Shown: positions 44,211 to 56,964 of the stretch, in pieces | Layout of the letters: every line of letters begins with the position of its first letter | Position numbering within the stretch: position 1 is the first letter of the stretch | Source: Zea mays | Taxonomy: Eukaryota > Streptophyta > Magnoliopsida > Poales > Poaceae | Length of the DNA: 64,000 bases | Assembly: GCF_902167145.1 (NCBI RefSeq) | Contig: NC_050097.1 | Location: 226,195,034 to 226,259,033, forward strand | Reading direction: 5' to 3' | Notes under the pieces: model-generated | The model's input: the letters and a program-made list of their open reading frames with translations, nothing else | What the model was told of the DNA's origin: nothing | The model's database searches: none | Translations under genes and position numbers: made by a program

Positions 44211-47200
44211 AAGAATCTCGTCCCGAGATTCGGAGCGAAAGACTTTTAAGAGTAGAGAAGCATGTAACCCACGTCCACATCAGCGGTAATCATAAGGTAG
44301 TCTTGAGCAAAGATGAGTGTCTCAGGATGTGGTTTCTCTAGCGGACATAACATGTATCGCCTTAGGCTAATTTAGAAATGCCCACCAATAGAGACGCTGT
44401 CTGCCAGAAGAACACATAAGGTTCCATGTGTGCAGTTTGCTTTTTCTGATGACACTGTACCATCTGAGTCTGTTGGGCGAGCGACTAATACGCAATCTTA
44501 CCCAAACAGAATCAGATGCACCATCTTGGGTAAAACACACAGAAAGAGGTTTACCAACAAGTGGTCACGGTAAATTCATAGCACACGAGACGGGTGTGAA
44601 TATCGAATATCATCACAGTTGACCCGTGGCTAGCCAGAAAATCCAAGTCCACGAAAGGTGATATAGATTCGAGAAAATCACCAGCGGAGGGATCTGTACA
44701 TGCTACCTTCGCAATCAATCCATTTTATCGAGCACTAATCATGGCTCGACTTGATCACACATGCTGGAAAAGCACACGTGATACAATCGAAGCATGACTA
44801 GAGCGATAATTAGGTGGTTATTAGTCGACTTAACTTGATCTGTGTAAGTACTTTCTTAAGTGGGTTGAACCAAAGTGAGTTCAGACAAATCGATAAAACG
44901 ATCTCTAAACTCAACCTTTGTTCATTGGGTAGTTACAAGTTAGTAAAACCAACTTGTTGTACTACATTTGACATTGAGCAAGTCCTCATAGTACCATTGG
45001 TAAGCCAAGGGTTGAAAGTTCACTTTTGTCACCAGGTGATCATGCACTTGGGTAGAAATCCATTTGGTCGGGTTGTTCGTTCGTTTCTTCAGGCGAGATG
45101 AACTGACTTGGTTCGGGAGTACATGGAGTAAATAAGGGGACGAATGAACAAACTCCTGCATCTCAGCAGCAGGGGAAAGTCAATCTCCATTTTGAGAGTT
45201 AATCAGTTGCCTCTCGACACTAAAAAGCTCCAAGGTTTCACCTTTACACAAAGGATGTAAAGGAAACTTCTATGCGTGCAGTCACTATCAAGGTCAAGGG
45301 GAAAGAGACCACACAAGTAAGGGGTATGCCCTTTTGACCTAACAGAGATGATAGATGTTGCTCGATCACTTGACAAACAACATAAAAATTGTTCCAAGGG
45401 AGAAGTCCACGGAAGATCACATATCAGTGTAGTTCCACAATGGATCATGACTAGAGACATCGATACCAGCATGCGCCAAGCAGCATAACCTTGCGTGTAC
45501 ATTCACAAGGGGCTCTCAGTTTCGCTGCGGCACCATAAGTCCTTAATTATGACACCATTACCGAACTGGCACCAATAATGAATCTCGCGTAGCAAAAACA
45601 GATTGTGCTAAGATAACACATTGATATAGTCTCATGATGGATTACAACTACTAACCATGATACCAGCGCGTGCCGAGCAGCACAACCATGTGTGTACATT
45701 CGCAGGAGGCCCTCGGTTTCGTCACGGCACCATTGGTTTTAGTCATAACGCCATTACCAGACGTAACCAATAAGAAATCTCGTGCGACACAAATAGACTG
45801 AGCAAGGATGGCAATATACAAAAATAGACTCCACTTGTAAGAATGGTTACAAGTAGAGAGCCAAATAGATCATGGCCCGATGAAATGAACAAGGCATGGC
45901 CATAACCTAAATTTGATGAAAGGAGTACGACGGGAGACTGTTGCTTCAGCCCCAAGCATATTTCTATGCCCATCGTAGAGATCACAAGGTCAAGGATCAG
46001 TATCTGACTAGATACAGGGGAAAACAATATCAAGATTAAGTTGGAATGCCTTCGATAGATATGGGGGAAACCAAAGACATCAAATTCCAGAAAAATGGTT
46101 GGACATGTCTTTCCTAGGTTGGGTCGATAAAGTAACATGGTAATCCACAAGGAGAGGCCAAATACCATAGAGACCTCAACTTGCATCAACTGAACAAGGA
46201 AATGGTTCTAGAAGGAGACATGGTTTGAGATCCTTGATTTAAGGTTGGGTACATTTTATGTCCAACAAAGAAATTATCTAAACATTCATTTACATGAGTT
46301 TAGTCGTAGAGGGATAATGGTAAATTCAAATTTGGGTCTCAGTTCACCAAATAAGAACATGGCCTAATTTTCGATTTAGGCAAACAAGTCACTAACCTTC
46401 TATTGGCACATCAAGTACAAGAGCAAACATAAAGTACCCTAAAAGGTCACCTAAAGAATGGAGGACACCTATTTCATCGAAGTTCATAATTCAGCATTAC
46501 ACCATATTATCTACAATCAATGGTTACTGGAATAAAGATGAGAGAAGCATTTTGGGTGTATAGGTGACAAACATAATGCAACAATCAGGATGCATGCTCG
46601 TCCTATTCGTCCTCACTGATTTTGCCAACATAATGTGGCAATAACGTTCTATATCGGTGGCATACGTTCTCTCTCGGTATTTTGCTAGTCGTCAGCTACA
46701 CATACGTTTTTGAGGTTAGTGTACCTGCAGAAGATTCCATCACAGCCCATTTCCATGATGCAATTCACACATGACAGTTTATCACATTTTATACTCCATA
46801 TATTGCTATATGGAGGCCAGCTCATCATTAAGCGCCGAGCCATGCATAGGCGCCGTTGCCACACTTTAACCATAGGGCAACTTATTATGGTAACTCACCT
46901 TCTTACCTGAGCGTAGGTGCGTCGTTACAAGTACATTACACTTCTCAGTATTCCCATGTTTGTATACCCATACACATCCATGGGGTACTGAATTCCCGGA
47001 AAAGTAATTACTCCACATCGCAGCTTTCGTATATACATATGTAGAACATGTATATAAGCGCCACAATTAAGCACTTCCCTAGACCGACGGTTGTTCGGTC
47101 ATGCTCTCACATCTCACCTTACCTGAGCGTCGATCCATTCAAAACTGAATGGCCTTAAAAATAACAATACACATGTATGCAATACCCACCCGGTTGTGGG

Positions 47201-47383
47201 TTAGTGGTTTTTCTACAAGCCACCTGATAGTCCTTAACTTAGGGCTTAATAGAGGATGTCGCTAGCATTATAGTTTTTCAAAACTGTTTTTCAAAGCCAA
47301 ACAATGTGTTTAGTTGAAAATAGGTTTTTCAAAACCAAAACTTTTGTTTTGAAAATATGTATGTGGCCGTATATACTTAATCC

Positions 47384-47396
47384 TGCTCCGATACCA
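47384..47396 (-). other. Primer-binding site of the LARD-like element
   Basis: The minus strand reads TGGTATCGGAGCA, one base from the iMet site TGGTATCAGAGCA, two bases from the LTR end. Confidence 0.78.
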
Positions 47397-47398
47397 GC

Positions 47399-50300
47399 TG
47401 TGGCAGAACCTCCAAGTTATCGGGCCCACATGCACCTGTCCTTGTCTCAAAGACCTCAGACGGCCATGCATGTGCACTAGATAACTTAACAGGATCCGTC
47501 CGATTGCCCCAAGGACACCGGATAAACCACTTACAACCAGAACCGCGAGATTAAGTAACACAAATCACACACACCAATATTTTTGCAGCGGAAATCTTAT
47601 TACCAAATTTTACAAGTTACAAAAATTTTATATTATTTTATCGGAGTGATTACAAAAGTATAAGTTTGAAATATATGCTAGCTCAAATGACCATCCTCAG
47701 TAAGAAGATAAAGACAGGTTATACTTATATAAGAAGGCCGAGCCCACCGGCACTTAACACCATCAAAAGCAGCACAAAGTTAGAACCTGAAAAACAACAG
47801 GGAATAAAACCCTGAGTATGGAATTACTCAGCAAGTCTTACCCGACTAAGGAAAAGACTCTCAAGGGTATGCTGGATAAATAGGAATCAAGGAGAGGCTT
47901 TAGCAAGATTCAACTTAGATACTTTTGCAGAAATAGCTTACTAAAGTGAGTCCTTACTTTCAACATTTTAACGCCAGATTAAATATTTAATAGACTCTGT
48001 TTGCATCTAGTCTAATTTCATCATCTCATCTATACAACATCATTTTATCCATAGTGTTCACATCCTGACTTAGGTTGCAGGTCAGTGATCAAGTCTCCAC
48101 TCTCCGGGGATATAACGGCGATCCGAATCGATTTACTCAGCTGAGGATCTCTAACCACACGACATATGTAGCACTTAACCCTTGCATATGTCAACTGTTC
48201 CCACAGATCCTCCACAACGTGAACCGGTCCGCGCTACCCGGGAGCACAGTACTCCTCCATCCAGCCTCTAGCCAGGAGGGCACACGCTACTCCCACCATC
48301 TCCCACGCCCAGTGCGCGGTTGTCTTTTCACGTATGGAATAGCCGGGTTCAAGCTTACCCTGTCCCATTTCCAGGGCATGTGGCCAGTTAAGATAGTCCT
48401 TGATCTATCAGGCCTACATACGCATCCAATCCTTAATTGACCCGGGCGGAGCATCACCTGTTCCTAGCCCAAGTCCCGATTTAAGTACTTCCACCCTTAG
48501 GATTGTTTGTATTCCTTAGGATGAAAAGAGCATTATAGGGAACTTTACAGTAAGATCCCACCATGCTCCCAATAAAAATATCCGTGCAGGTAGAGGTCAT
48601 CCTTCCTCAGAATCAACCTGAGCTAGGCATAAGTGCAAAGGACAAACTCTATCTGCCTATAAGCAGGGCTAAGCATTTTTTTGTAAATCATAATTTTGAT
48701 ACTTCACCAGAAGTATCTATATAGGTATGGATATCAAGGTAGGCAATGCATCAAAGGGTTTCCAAGCAACTCCTATAAACCTAATGCACATTCACTAGAC
48801 TTAAAGTGTGTAAAAATTATTTAAAAACACAAGGAAGGGGTTGCATGCACCGGGGCTTGCCTGGATAACACTAGGTTAGTGTTGTTAGAAGTCGTCCACT
48901 TGGCAATCATCTTACGAATTAGTCCACCCGTTACGTCATCTTGGCGTCGACTCAGCTTTGGTTCTCCGCATCACGTGGTCAATAAACGTACCTAAATGAT
49001 TTGCATAATGCACATGAATGCATAGCACTGACTTCATTCCTCAACTAAAATTCCTCGCATAAAATGCCGATAACGCCTAACGGCAAAGCACTAAAATTAC
49101 TAAGCAAATAAATTCAGCTTACCAGCATCAAACGCGACCCAAATCTCGTACGAATGCTGATAAATCCTGGCTCGAGCTTTTTGTCGCGCACTTACCGTGT
49201 GTTTGGTTCATGTATCATCGGAGCTTGGTTCATCTTAGCATGTATCTACCGGGCCTGTATGCCGGGAAACGCTAGATATCTACGTATGGGCGGAGCCTGG
49301 CTGGAGGCTTTTCCCTGCACACGTTGAGCCTGGTCTAAAATCTAGCACAGGTAACCAAACAGCTTCAAAGTAAAAGATGCTGCGTGTGCTGATGCACGTA
49401 CTCGATCGAACAGGCTACCAATCACACCGTTAGTGAATATCACGTTGCTGGCTCCGTCTTCACTTGACTCTTGGAATTTCTTGATGACGCACGGATCGAC
49501 GACGACCTTCAATTGAAGTCTGGAGCGAGCTGGTGAGGTGGGGATCGAGCCGGAGATGACGGGTTCAACAACTCGACGACAAACGCGACGAAGGCGAACT
49601 GAACAGGAGCTTCGCGGCAGCACGCGCAGGAACAACAGAACGCTACGCGCGCGACGCAAAGGCGAGCAGTACGCGAACTGGACAGAACCGAGCGCGCAGG
49701 CTCCACGGCGCTCGACAGAGGAGCTCGACGGGGCGTTGGGCAAAGTCGGGGCGCGACACAGGAAGGTCAGCTGGGCGCGCGTATCCAAAAGCTTCGACGA
49801 CAGCACGAGCAGGGAGGATTGGGCACCGGCAGAGAAGCACGGCGCGCGCACAAAGCACAAGCAGCTGCGCGCGGCCATGGACTGGGAGATGGGCTCGGCA
49901 TCAGGGAGCTCCGAGCAGGGATGCCGCAGTCCGAGCAGAGGAAGTCGGGCGCCGAGAAACGCGCGCAGAAAACAGGACGCCATGGAAACAGGCAGAGAGC
50001 AAGCAGGACGCGCGGAGGAGAAACTCGCGAGCACAGCTGGGCACCGGACTTGGGGAGCCGCACAGAGAGAGCAGGGAGCACGGTGCGCAGGGCAAATAAC
50101 CGCTCGGCGAGCAGGAACAGCGCGCACACAGGAGCTCCGTGGCAAGGGAGAGAGGAGTAGAGCTGGGCGCGGCTGCTCGCGGCAACAGAGCAGAGGGGCG
50201 CGGTCCGATGGAATCTGAGCAGAGGGCAGAGCGACGGACGCAGAGGGAACAGCGCCAGCAGCTCGCCATGGGAGAGGATCCTGCGCAGAGAGAAGAACCG

Positions 50301-51737
50301 AGCTTGAAGGAGTGCCATGGCTAGAACCAGGGGCGTGGCTGGAGCTTGGAGACGGACTGGGGCAGGGAGAGGCGACCAGCGCGCAAGGGAGCTCGACGGC
50401 AGCCGCCATAGATGAGCGGAGCGACAGCCACGAGCGAGCGCAGGCAAGCGTGAAAAAATCTATGGCTGCCGAACAGACTTGTATCGGGATAAATACAAGA
50501 CCATAAGCGGTGAACGCTAAAGATCCTAGCGGATAGTACATCGGCCAGAAAAACAATTCTGAAATTTGGAAGCCGTGGGATCCTATAGGATAATACATTA
50601 GCCAGAAAAACAAATCTGAAAGGCAGCAAAAAAATCTGAGAACGGCAAGCGGCAAGGAGATGAAAGATCTCCAGTTAAGCGGCAGCAGGAGATGAGGATG
50701 AACACGTGGGGGGATAAGAGCAGAACACGGAGAAGATTATTACGTAGTAAAGAATGGTTGAAGGGAAATTAAGTTTTCCAGAACCGAGCACTTGTAGCAA
50801 TGGAAATATAATTTTTCTTCTTTTTTTTTATATATCTAAAGATTATCTCTTCTCTTCTACTATTTGGATTTTTAACGCACAAATATTCTAGTTTTGATCT
50901 TCTAGGCACAGACACAACTCTATTAGAATTTATACTATAATAATTTTGAATAATTTGCATTCGCCCATTCCATACGTATTATTTGTTTTCCTTTAACAAC
51001 AACACATTAGTACATGTTTTTGGATCCTAATTTTCTTAGCGATGTATACGGGATTGACACGTTATACGGCTACACCTTTCAGTCTAATGATTTAGCGAAC
51101 TAAATCATTCACCAATTACTTGTTGTCAGTACTAATTACAGTGGTTTGCTTTGCTTCGGACAGGATGCAAATAGACCGAATTAGACGAATTTTGGCGTCG
51201 GTATTTAGTCGACGCTTAACTCGTCTACCCTGATAATTTCATCCACTAATCAAGCACCCGATTACTCTACCGAAGACAACACACTGGAACCAAGACGCCC
51301 AATTATTACTCTTACGCTCGCCAAAACAGCGTGCTGGAGGATAAATTGGGTCATAACCTCGCGCAAGATTTCACGCGATTCGAATTATTTTACCTCGAAC
51401 ATTTTAGTCGTTGAGTTCAAATTAATTTGTTCGGGATAAAAATCGTCCAAGTGGTTCGAGCCTTCGAATTCGTATTCGCGCGAGCGATGAACTTTAAATA
51501 ATCACCGGACGCACCAATTTTCGGAACGACTATGTTCCGAACAACACGAAAATTTCGGAAGAGCCCGGACAAATAAAAATAAAAACGATGTCGCGCTCGC
51601 GACAAATGAAACAGATGCGATATTAAAATCGCGATAGGCGAAAGTAATTAGACCTTAGTATACGTCTTATTCACTGATATCACGTGTTTAAATTCGTACT
51701 CGTTGTCGAGCGGAATATAAACACCTGGGGTGTTACA
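47399..51737 (-). repeat. 5' LTR of the LARD-like element (with MITE)
   Basis: 4339 bp. Compared with the other LTR I find 11 substitutions, one 1-bp deletion (GAACAGGAGC for GAACAGGGAGC near 49605) and a 235-bp MITE. The deletion and MITE change the end of the long minus frame (50655-49342, 437 codons here against 363). Confidence 0.88.
49195..49429. mobile_element. PIF/Harbinger-type MITE, 235 bp
   Basis: The ends are CCGTGTGTTTGGT and the complement of CGGTGTGATTGGT. TTA flanks both sides (49192-49194, 49430-49432). The other LTR has the empty site GCGCACTTAGTGAAT at about 41886. It is non-coding and moved by a transposase supplied in trans. Confidence 0.85.
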
Positions 51738-52240
51738 GGCCCCAGGTGTCAGCAGCTTCATCTTCCTTGTCCGTTGAGATCACATGGAGCGAGGAAGTTC
51801 ATTAGGATCTCTCGTGATCCCTGCGACCAACTGGCTACTGTCTAGCCATGGTTCCCCTCTCCAACTATATATAGAAGTCGTGACCTCCCTAAGCCATAGT
51901 AGTGCCCAACCACCATCGTCGGAGAGCAGAGAAAAAAGCAGGGGAGCAGAGAGCATCACCGTCGTTGACTCGTGCCTACGCCACCGTAGAGCCTTCATCG
52001 TGTGCTCAAGGAGACCCGCCTCACCACGTCGCAGGTCTTGGTGGCGTAGCCGAGCAAAGAAATCCACCAGGATATTGGGTCTCGCTTGACGGAGCTCGTC
52101 GTGCTACCGGTTGTTGTGGATAGCTCGTGTTGCCATCTCGAGCACTCGTAAGTGGGTACCATTGCATTCGTTGAAACCACCGCTTTTTGTAGCGCTAAAC
52201 ACAGTAGTGATTGGAGCACCAAAGGGAGGGATCGGGATTC
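51738..52240 (+). repeat. E2 3' LTR, segment 2, with TATA box
   Basis: It begins with the second GGCCC copy. CTATATATAG at 51865-51874 is a likely LTR TATA box, followed by a leader-like stretch. It is interrupted at 52241 by the Tat-like element. The open frames at 51780-52222 are not gene-like. Confidence 0.55.
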
Positions 52241-52801
52241 TGTTGTTTAGTTGTTTTTGATTGTTGTGAACTAGAAACAAGGCAACACAATTGTTAAATG
52301 TTAAGGACCTTCATCTTTTGAAGCATTATCTCCTTCCGGATATAACGAGCCTCGGACGAAGGTCATGAAGAACAAGTCTTCATAATTCACACATGTTAAA
52401 ACAATGCTACAATCCACTTCATATATTAATAAAGTGATACAAAATATACATTACATTTGTACCTTCGGCTTGCTCGAAGGTAAAAAGCATGAGCACAATT
52501 CCAATCCAGCGTGAATAGTACAGAGGTACTGTTCATCTATTTATAGGCAAGGAACACAACCCAAGCAAAAGTACATTTATGACCCTGACACCTACACATT
52601 ATCCTAGTACAAGTATCAAGGATTAACGTGTCTTTTCCTCTCTGGCTCAATGTCACGTCTGACCTTCGTAACCATCTTGAGCCGAGGCTACGATCCTTCG
52701 GCACTTTGCAAATGCCTGTTGCAGCTTCGGCGCTCAGTCCCTTTGGTTGAAGACGATTCCTTCGTCCTGAGGACCTTCGACAGAGAAGGAGACCCACAAC
52801 A
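52241..52801 (-). repeat. 3' LTR of the Tat-like element
   Basis: Plus-strand TGTTGTTTAGTTG to GACCCACAACA. Rich in CTTCGGC/GCCGAAG motifs. On the minus strand it is preceded by CTATGAAGGGCCAC, a likely polypurine tract. Confidence 0.8.
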
Positions 52802-53001
52802 GTGGCCCTTCATAGTGCTAGGTCATTTTTTCATAATGAGATCGATCCACGAAACACACGAAGGCTTCTGAATATCGAAGGTCCGAAAAACACCTTCACT
52901 GAGCTTGTTATTAAAAAACGAATAAAAAGTTATAGTCTGTACCAGTCCACCGATCAGTCAGTATGAGCAATGTGGTGGTTCGCCTTCTTCACCTGCAGGA
53001 C

Positions 53002-53009
53002 TATATAAA
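53002..53009 (+). promoter_or_regulatory. TATA box of the antisense gene
   Basis: TATATAAA in CTGCAGGACTATATAAACAGATGAG, about 200 bp inside the left LTR, pointing into the plus-strand gene. The same element is conserved in the separate copy at 2193-2201 (opposite strand), with AGTTACCACAGCATTCATTGC-like sequence downstream in both. Confidence 0.6.
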
Positions 53010-53159
53010 CAGATGAGTTGGTAAGAAGTTACCACAGCATTCATTGCTATTGCATCGTTTTGCTGTTGAAATTTTTTACTGAAGCCAAAGCTTTATGCGC
53101 TCTGTGCACTTGTTGTATAGTCTTCGAACAAACGTCATGTTATTTGAAAGTTAGCTTCG

Positions 53160-56100
53160 TCTTAGAGACTGAAATAGCTAGAATCAGATCTACTGCAAGA
53201 CTGACAAACGAGGGTGGGGAGACTGAGACTGCCAAAGCAGCTCCAATTTTAGAAGTCATGAGACGCTCTGGGTTGGTTATTCAAGAGGAAAGAGAAGCTT
53301 CTCCTAAGAAGGATAACCGTAATGCTGAAGCTGAAAATATTATTGCCGAAGTTGTAAGTGATGACGAAGAGGATGATGGTATACTAAGTCCAAGCATGCC
53401 TAGCCATATCGAGTTTGGCAGATCCACCGTGAAACCTAAGGACTTAGTTTTGATGAAAAAACTTGGTTATTTTGGAAAAAAATGATGATAACTTGATAAG
53501 GTTCGTGGGTGAAGAGATAATTCCAGAGCCAAAGGATGATGAGGTGGTGGTTTTTAAGAGATTCTTCCATGTTGGGCTTCGATTCCCGTTGTACGAGATG
53601 ATTGGTGAAGTATTAAAAAGATTTAGGATATATCTTCATTAGCTGACACCAAACGCTATAGTCAGGCTCAGTGTTTACATATGGGCTCTCCAAAGCCAGG
53701 GAAAGAGTGCCAATGTTGAAGGATTCTATAGAGTACATGAACTCCATTACCAAACCAAGGCACAAGAACTTCGGATGATATAATTTTGTATATCGAAAAG
53801 ATATGAAGGCCCCTGTGATTGGATACCGCACCAATTGACCTGCTGGCTGGACAAATGAGTGGTTTTATGTGAAAGCTGACGAGAAGAGAAGGGAGAAGCT
53901 TATGAGTATGGTGACGAGTCCATGACGAGACTACTATGCAACATGCAACTCGGTTCCCCATGCCACCTAGCCGAAGTAGAATTCAGAGTTGTGGCCGAGC
54001 ACATCAGTACTCGGGACTTAGTGCAAGAATACTTGGCCTACAAAACTTTTCCCACATTAGGTGGGTGGGGAATGCCGAAGAAAAAAGACAAAGGAAAGAA
54101 ATTTGAACTTGTGAGACTGCCATACCGCTTCAAGTTTTAGAAAACCTTCAGCGGTCCTTGTGTCGAATGGTTGGAGGTAATTGAAACAATGTGCAATGAA
54201 ATCCTTGGGAATTACACTTAGAAAGAGGACCAACTGATGATTGCTGCCTTCATCACATGGGAGGAACGAAGGCTAAACCGAGTGATGGATGCCCTTGGCT
54301 TCGAGTATCCTGATTATGATAGACTTGACGAAGAGGCCGAGGGAGTGAAGAAAAAAAAGAGTTGTAAGCATTCTAAAAAGACAAGCACAAATATCTGTTG
54401 AGAAAGACAAAAAGAAAAGGCTATTAAAAAGACCGAAGTTGTCGCCAGAACCTTCGGCATCTAAGAAACGGAAGATTGTAGAATCGAGCCATGGCGAAGA
54501 AGAGAAATCTTCTCCGCCGAAGCGCTCTATCGAGACCCCTTCGACAACTTCTATTAGCGTAACAGAAATTTTAGAGATAATGACTGAACCCTTGCCTTTC
54601 ACCATGCTAAGCCCTCTAGGATCAGAGCTAACAAGCTTATTACAGCGAAAGAAGAAAGATGCTAGGGAAACTGCCAAAGCTGAGACAGAAAAAGGGCCTT
54701 CGGCACCTAGTGGGGGAAATGCCCAGAACAATTGCCATATGATGACTGTGATGAGGGTCATTCTTGATACCCCCCCAATGGGAATTCAAAAGAGGACTAC
54801 CCCCTCTACCGCTGACGAAGCTACTGAAGCGCCTCAACAGGCCGAATGCAGTGGCGGTCCCCTCGGGACAACTTTATCAGAGATTGATAGACTTATTGCT
54901 AACATAGTGCCTGAGAAGGATATCGAGGGGAAGATTGCTCCTGAGTTTTCAGCGTCAAAAGGGAAGAAGACTGAAGAAGCCTCTTCGGAAAATAGAAGCT
55001 TTGAATTACGGCACCTAGGAGGCCAATAGCTTTCCAAAGAGGATATATCAGAATTGAAAGAATTTGATATGTCTGATGGTTACCATCCTGGATCCGTACT
55101 CTTCGGCGGTGTAGACGAAGAAATCTTGGGATGCATTCCTGACCGCGCCGGAGCAAAAATTGTGAATACCCTGGACAAGAATATCGGATTCCCGAAGCTT
55201 GAAAGGGACATTAGTAACTATAGAAGACAACATATTACCGGTAGCTTGTTTTATTTAAATTTTAAGGTACAATTTTCTATTGTTTCTCCTTCATCCAATT
55301 AACTTTAGTGTTTTTAAGAGTGAAGACCTAATAGAGCTTTGTCTTTTGTCATAGAGTCTACTCTTGAGCAAAGCTTTGAAATTACAACAATAAAATGAAG
55401 ACAAAAAGAACAAATTTATCATCAGTGATTTAGAGAAAAAGATTGAGAACCTTGAAAATTCTTTAAAGGAAAAAGACTATTTGCTCCGTATAGAGGAAGG
55501 CTCTCTTGTTGAAGCTCGTCTTCAAAACGAGAAGCAAGGTATTCAAATTTCAAATCAAAATGCAAGAATTGAAAAGTTGGGTAAAGAGCTGAAAGAAACA
55601 AAAACAACTTTGGAAGAAAGCACGAGCCGATTCAACTGTGAATCCGAAGCCTTAAATATCAAAGTCAAGGTCGAAGCTGAGAAAAACTTTAAGCTCAGCG
55701 AAACCTAAAACTCTTCGGGGCAGATGCTTCGGCTTTGTGACGCAATGTTCCTCTCGGTTGAAGGGCATTTTCAATTCTGTTGGAGCTACATCCGGAGGAA
55801 GTTAGTCATTCTGCTGAAGATATTCTAGGGGCACTCGAATGGATTGAAAAAGAGATTTAAGATCTTGACAAAGTTATAGTCGGCCACGGTGACTTCTGTG
55901 CACTAGTGGCTACCCGTGGAACAGATGCTGTTTTTGCCAAGGCTGGATGCAACCATCTAAAAATTATCAATAAACCAACCCTCGGCCTTTCAGCATTAGA
56001 CTTTGACAACATCCCGACCAAAGCTAGAAGCATAGGTAATAGATTTATCACTCAGATCTGGACAAAGGGTGGCCGGAAAGTTGCTAGAGACGAAGCACGG

Positions 56101-56270
56101 GCATTAATTATCAAGGTATGAAGATTTTTTAGCTTTCATACTTCTTCGCGTTTTATCACATTATGCTTCATAATGCCTTTTGACACATTTGTTATTTTCA
56201 GGGTGATACTGATGAAGATTGACAAGCCGAAGCGTAACCCAATGGTCTTGAAGAATGCTTCTGAGGCTGT
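53160..56270 (+). pseudogene. Antisense gene of the Tat-like element (Transposase_28 / 'putative gypsy type transposon' domain)
   Basis: Readable plus-strand pieces: IRSTARLTNEGGETETAKA (about 53180), an acidic stretch, VVFKRFFHVGLRFPLYEMIG (about 53548-53610), LTPNAIVRLSVYIWAL (53640-53690), LAEVEFRVVAEHISTRDLVQ (about 53968-54030), LVRLPYRFKF (54109-54138), lysine/proline-rich linkers (54350-55020) and a coiled coil (55440-55708). A conserved tail (55906-56121) follows. GT-AG introns are likely at 55267-55353 and 56116-56201. The motif set is that of the plant Transposase_28 family (named for gypsy-type transposons, function unknown). Many stops (for example YLH-stop at 53640) make it a pseudogene. 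It converges on pol, whose stop is at 56965. Confidence 0.7.
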
Positions 56271-56964
56271 CTTGTAATTTTGTTAGTAGACCTGAAAGAT
56301 GCTCTTAGGGCTCTTTTTTGTAAATGAAAAACATTATATCCGGCAAAAAATTGTCGAAGAGTGTAACATTTTGTAAACTTTTATGAATACCTTGCAACAT
56401 TACCTTTCTTTTGTTGTTACTTTCTTTGTTGTGGACGAAACCAGTGTTACCGTTTTTTGAGTCGAAGGCGGAAAATACCTTCCCTTCTTTTTGTTCACAT
56501 CGAAGCATTCTTGAGCCGAAGGCGAAAAAACAGCCTTCCTTCTTTTTCATTAGTGTCTCATGCAATGTGTCATGGTGCGATGAAGCTAAGAGATGTCTAA
56601 TGAATGATTGTATGAATGTGAAGTATGATGTGATGAAGTATGCAAGTGTTTGCCGAAGATAACAAAACTCACACAAACACAGACTCTGCATCCCCTTAGG
56701 AACGACTTTGGAGTCTCTTCACCTTTGTTTGGTGGAATTGTAGCTCTGCATCCCCTTAGGAATGACTTTGTAGCTTCTTTATATTTTTACACTCCATGGT
56801 GTAATCTCAGATCTTTACATTTTACATATGGGGGAAATTTGCCCTTGTATTGGACAGGGCTGCAAAAAATAAATGGAAATTACAACCTATGGGCCCATTA
56901 AAAACATTTCTCCCCTCTTGAAAGGAAAAAAGGGTGATGTAGGAAAAGAAAAATTACATGACTG

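Larger units (their letters stand above)
44196..47398 (-). mobile_element. Non-coding interior of the LARD-like element
   Basis: 3.2 kb without recognisable retroviral-type genes on either strand. The longest minus frame (46189-45743, 148 codons) is hydrophobic and unlike known proteins. An internal duplication pairs 45462-45540 with 45659-45737 (GATACCAGC...GCAGCA(T/C)AACC...GTGTACATTC...GGCACCAT). RNA structure or packaging signals may lie here but cannot be seen by eye. Confidence 0.65.
40094..51737 (-). mobile_element. LARD-like non-autonomous LTR retrotransposon
   Basis: Two near-identical long LTRs (4102 and 4339 bp; the difference is a MITE plus a 1-bp indel) surround a 3.2-kb interior. 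The element is flanked by GGCCC at 40089-40093 and 51738-51742. The minus orientation is set by an iMet-type primer site (47396-47384) beside the right LTR and a polypurine tract (44210-44196) beside the left LTR. The interior contains no gag, protease, RT or integrase. This architecture matches large retrotransposon derivatives (LARDs), which are mobilised by proteins from other elements. Confidence 0.85.

Noticed and set aside
45743..46189. Hydrophobic 148-codon frame in the LARD-like interior
   Set aside because: AT-rich, with no family resemblance. A chance frame is likely, although conservation across copies was not testable here.
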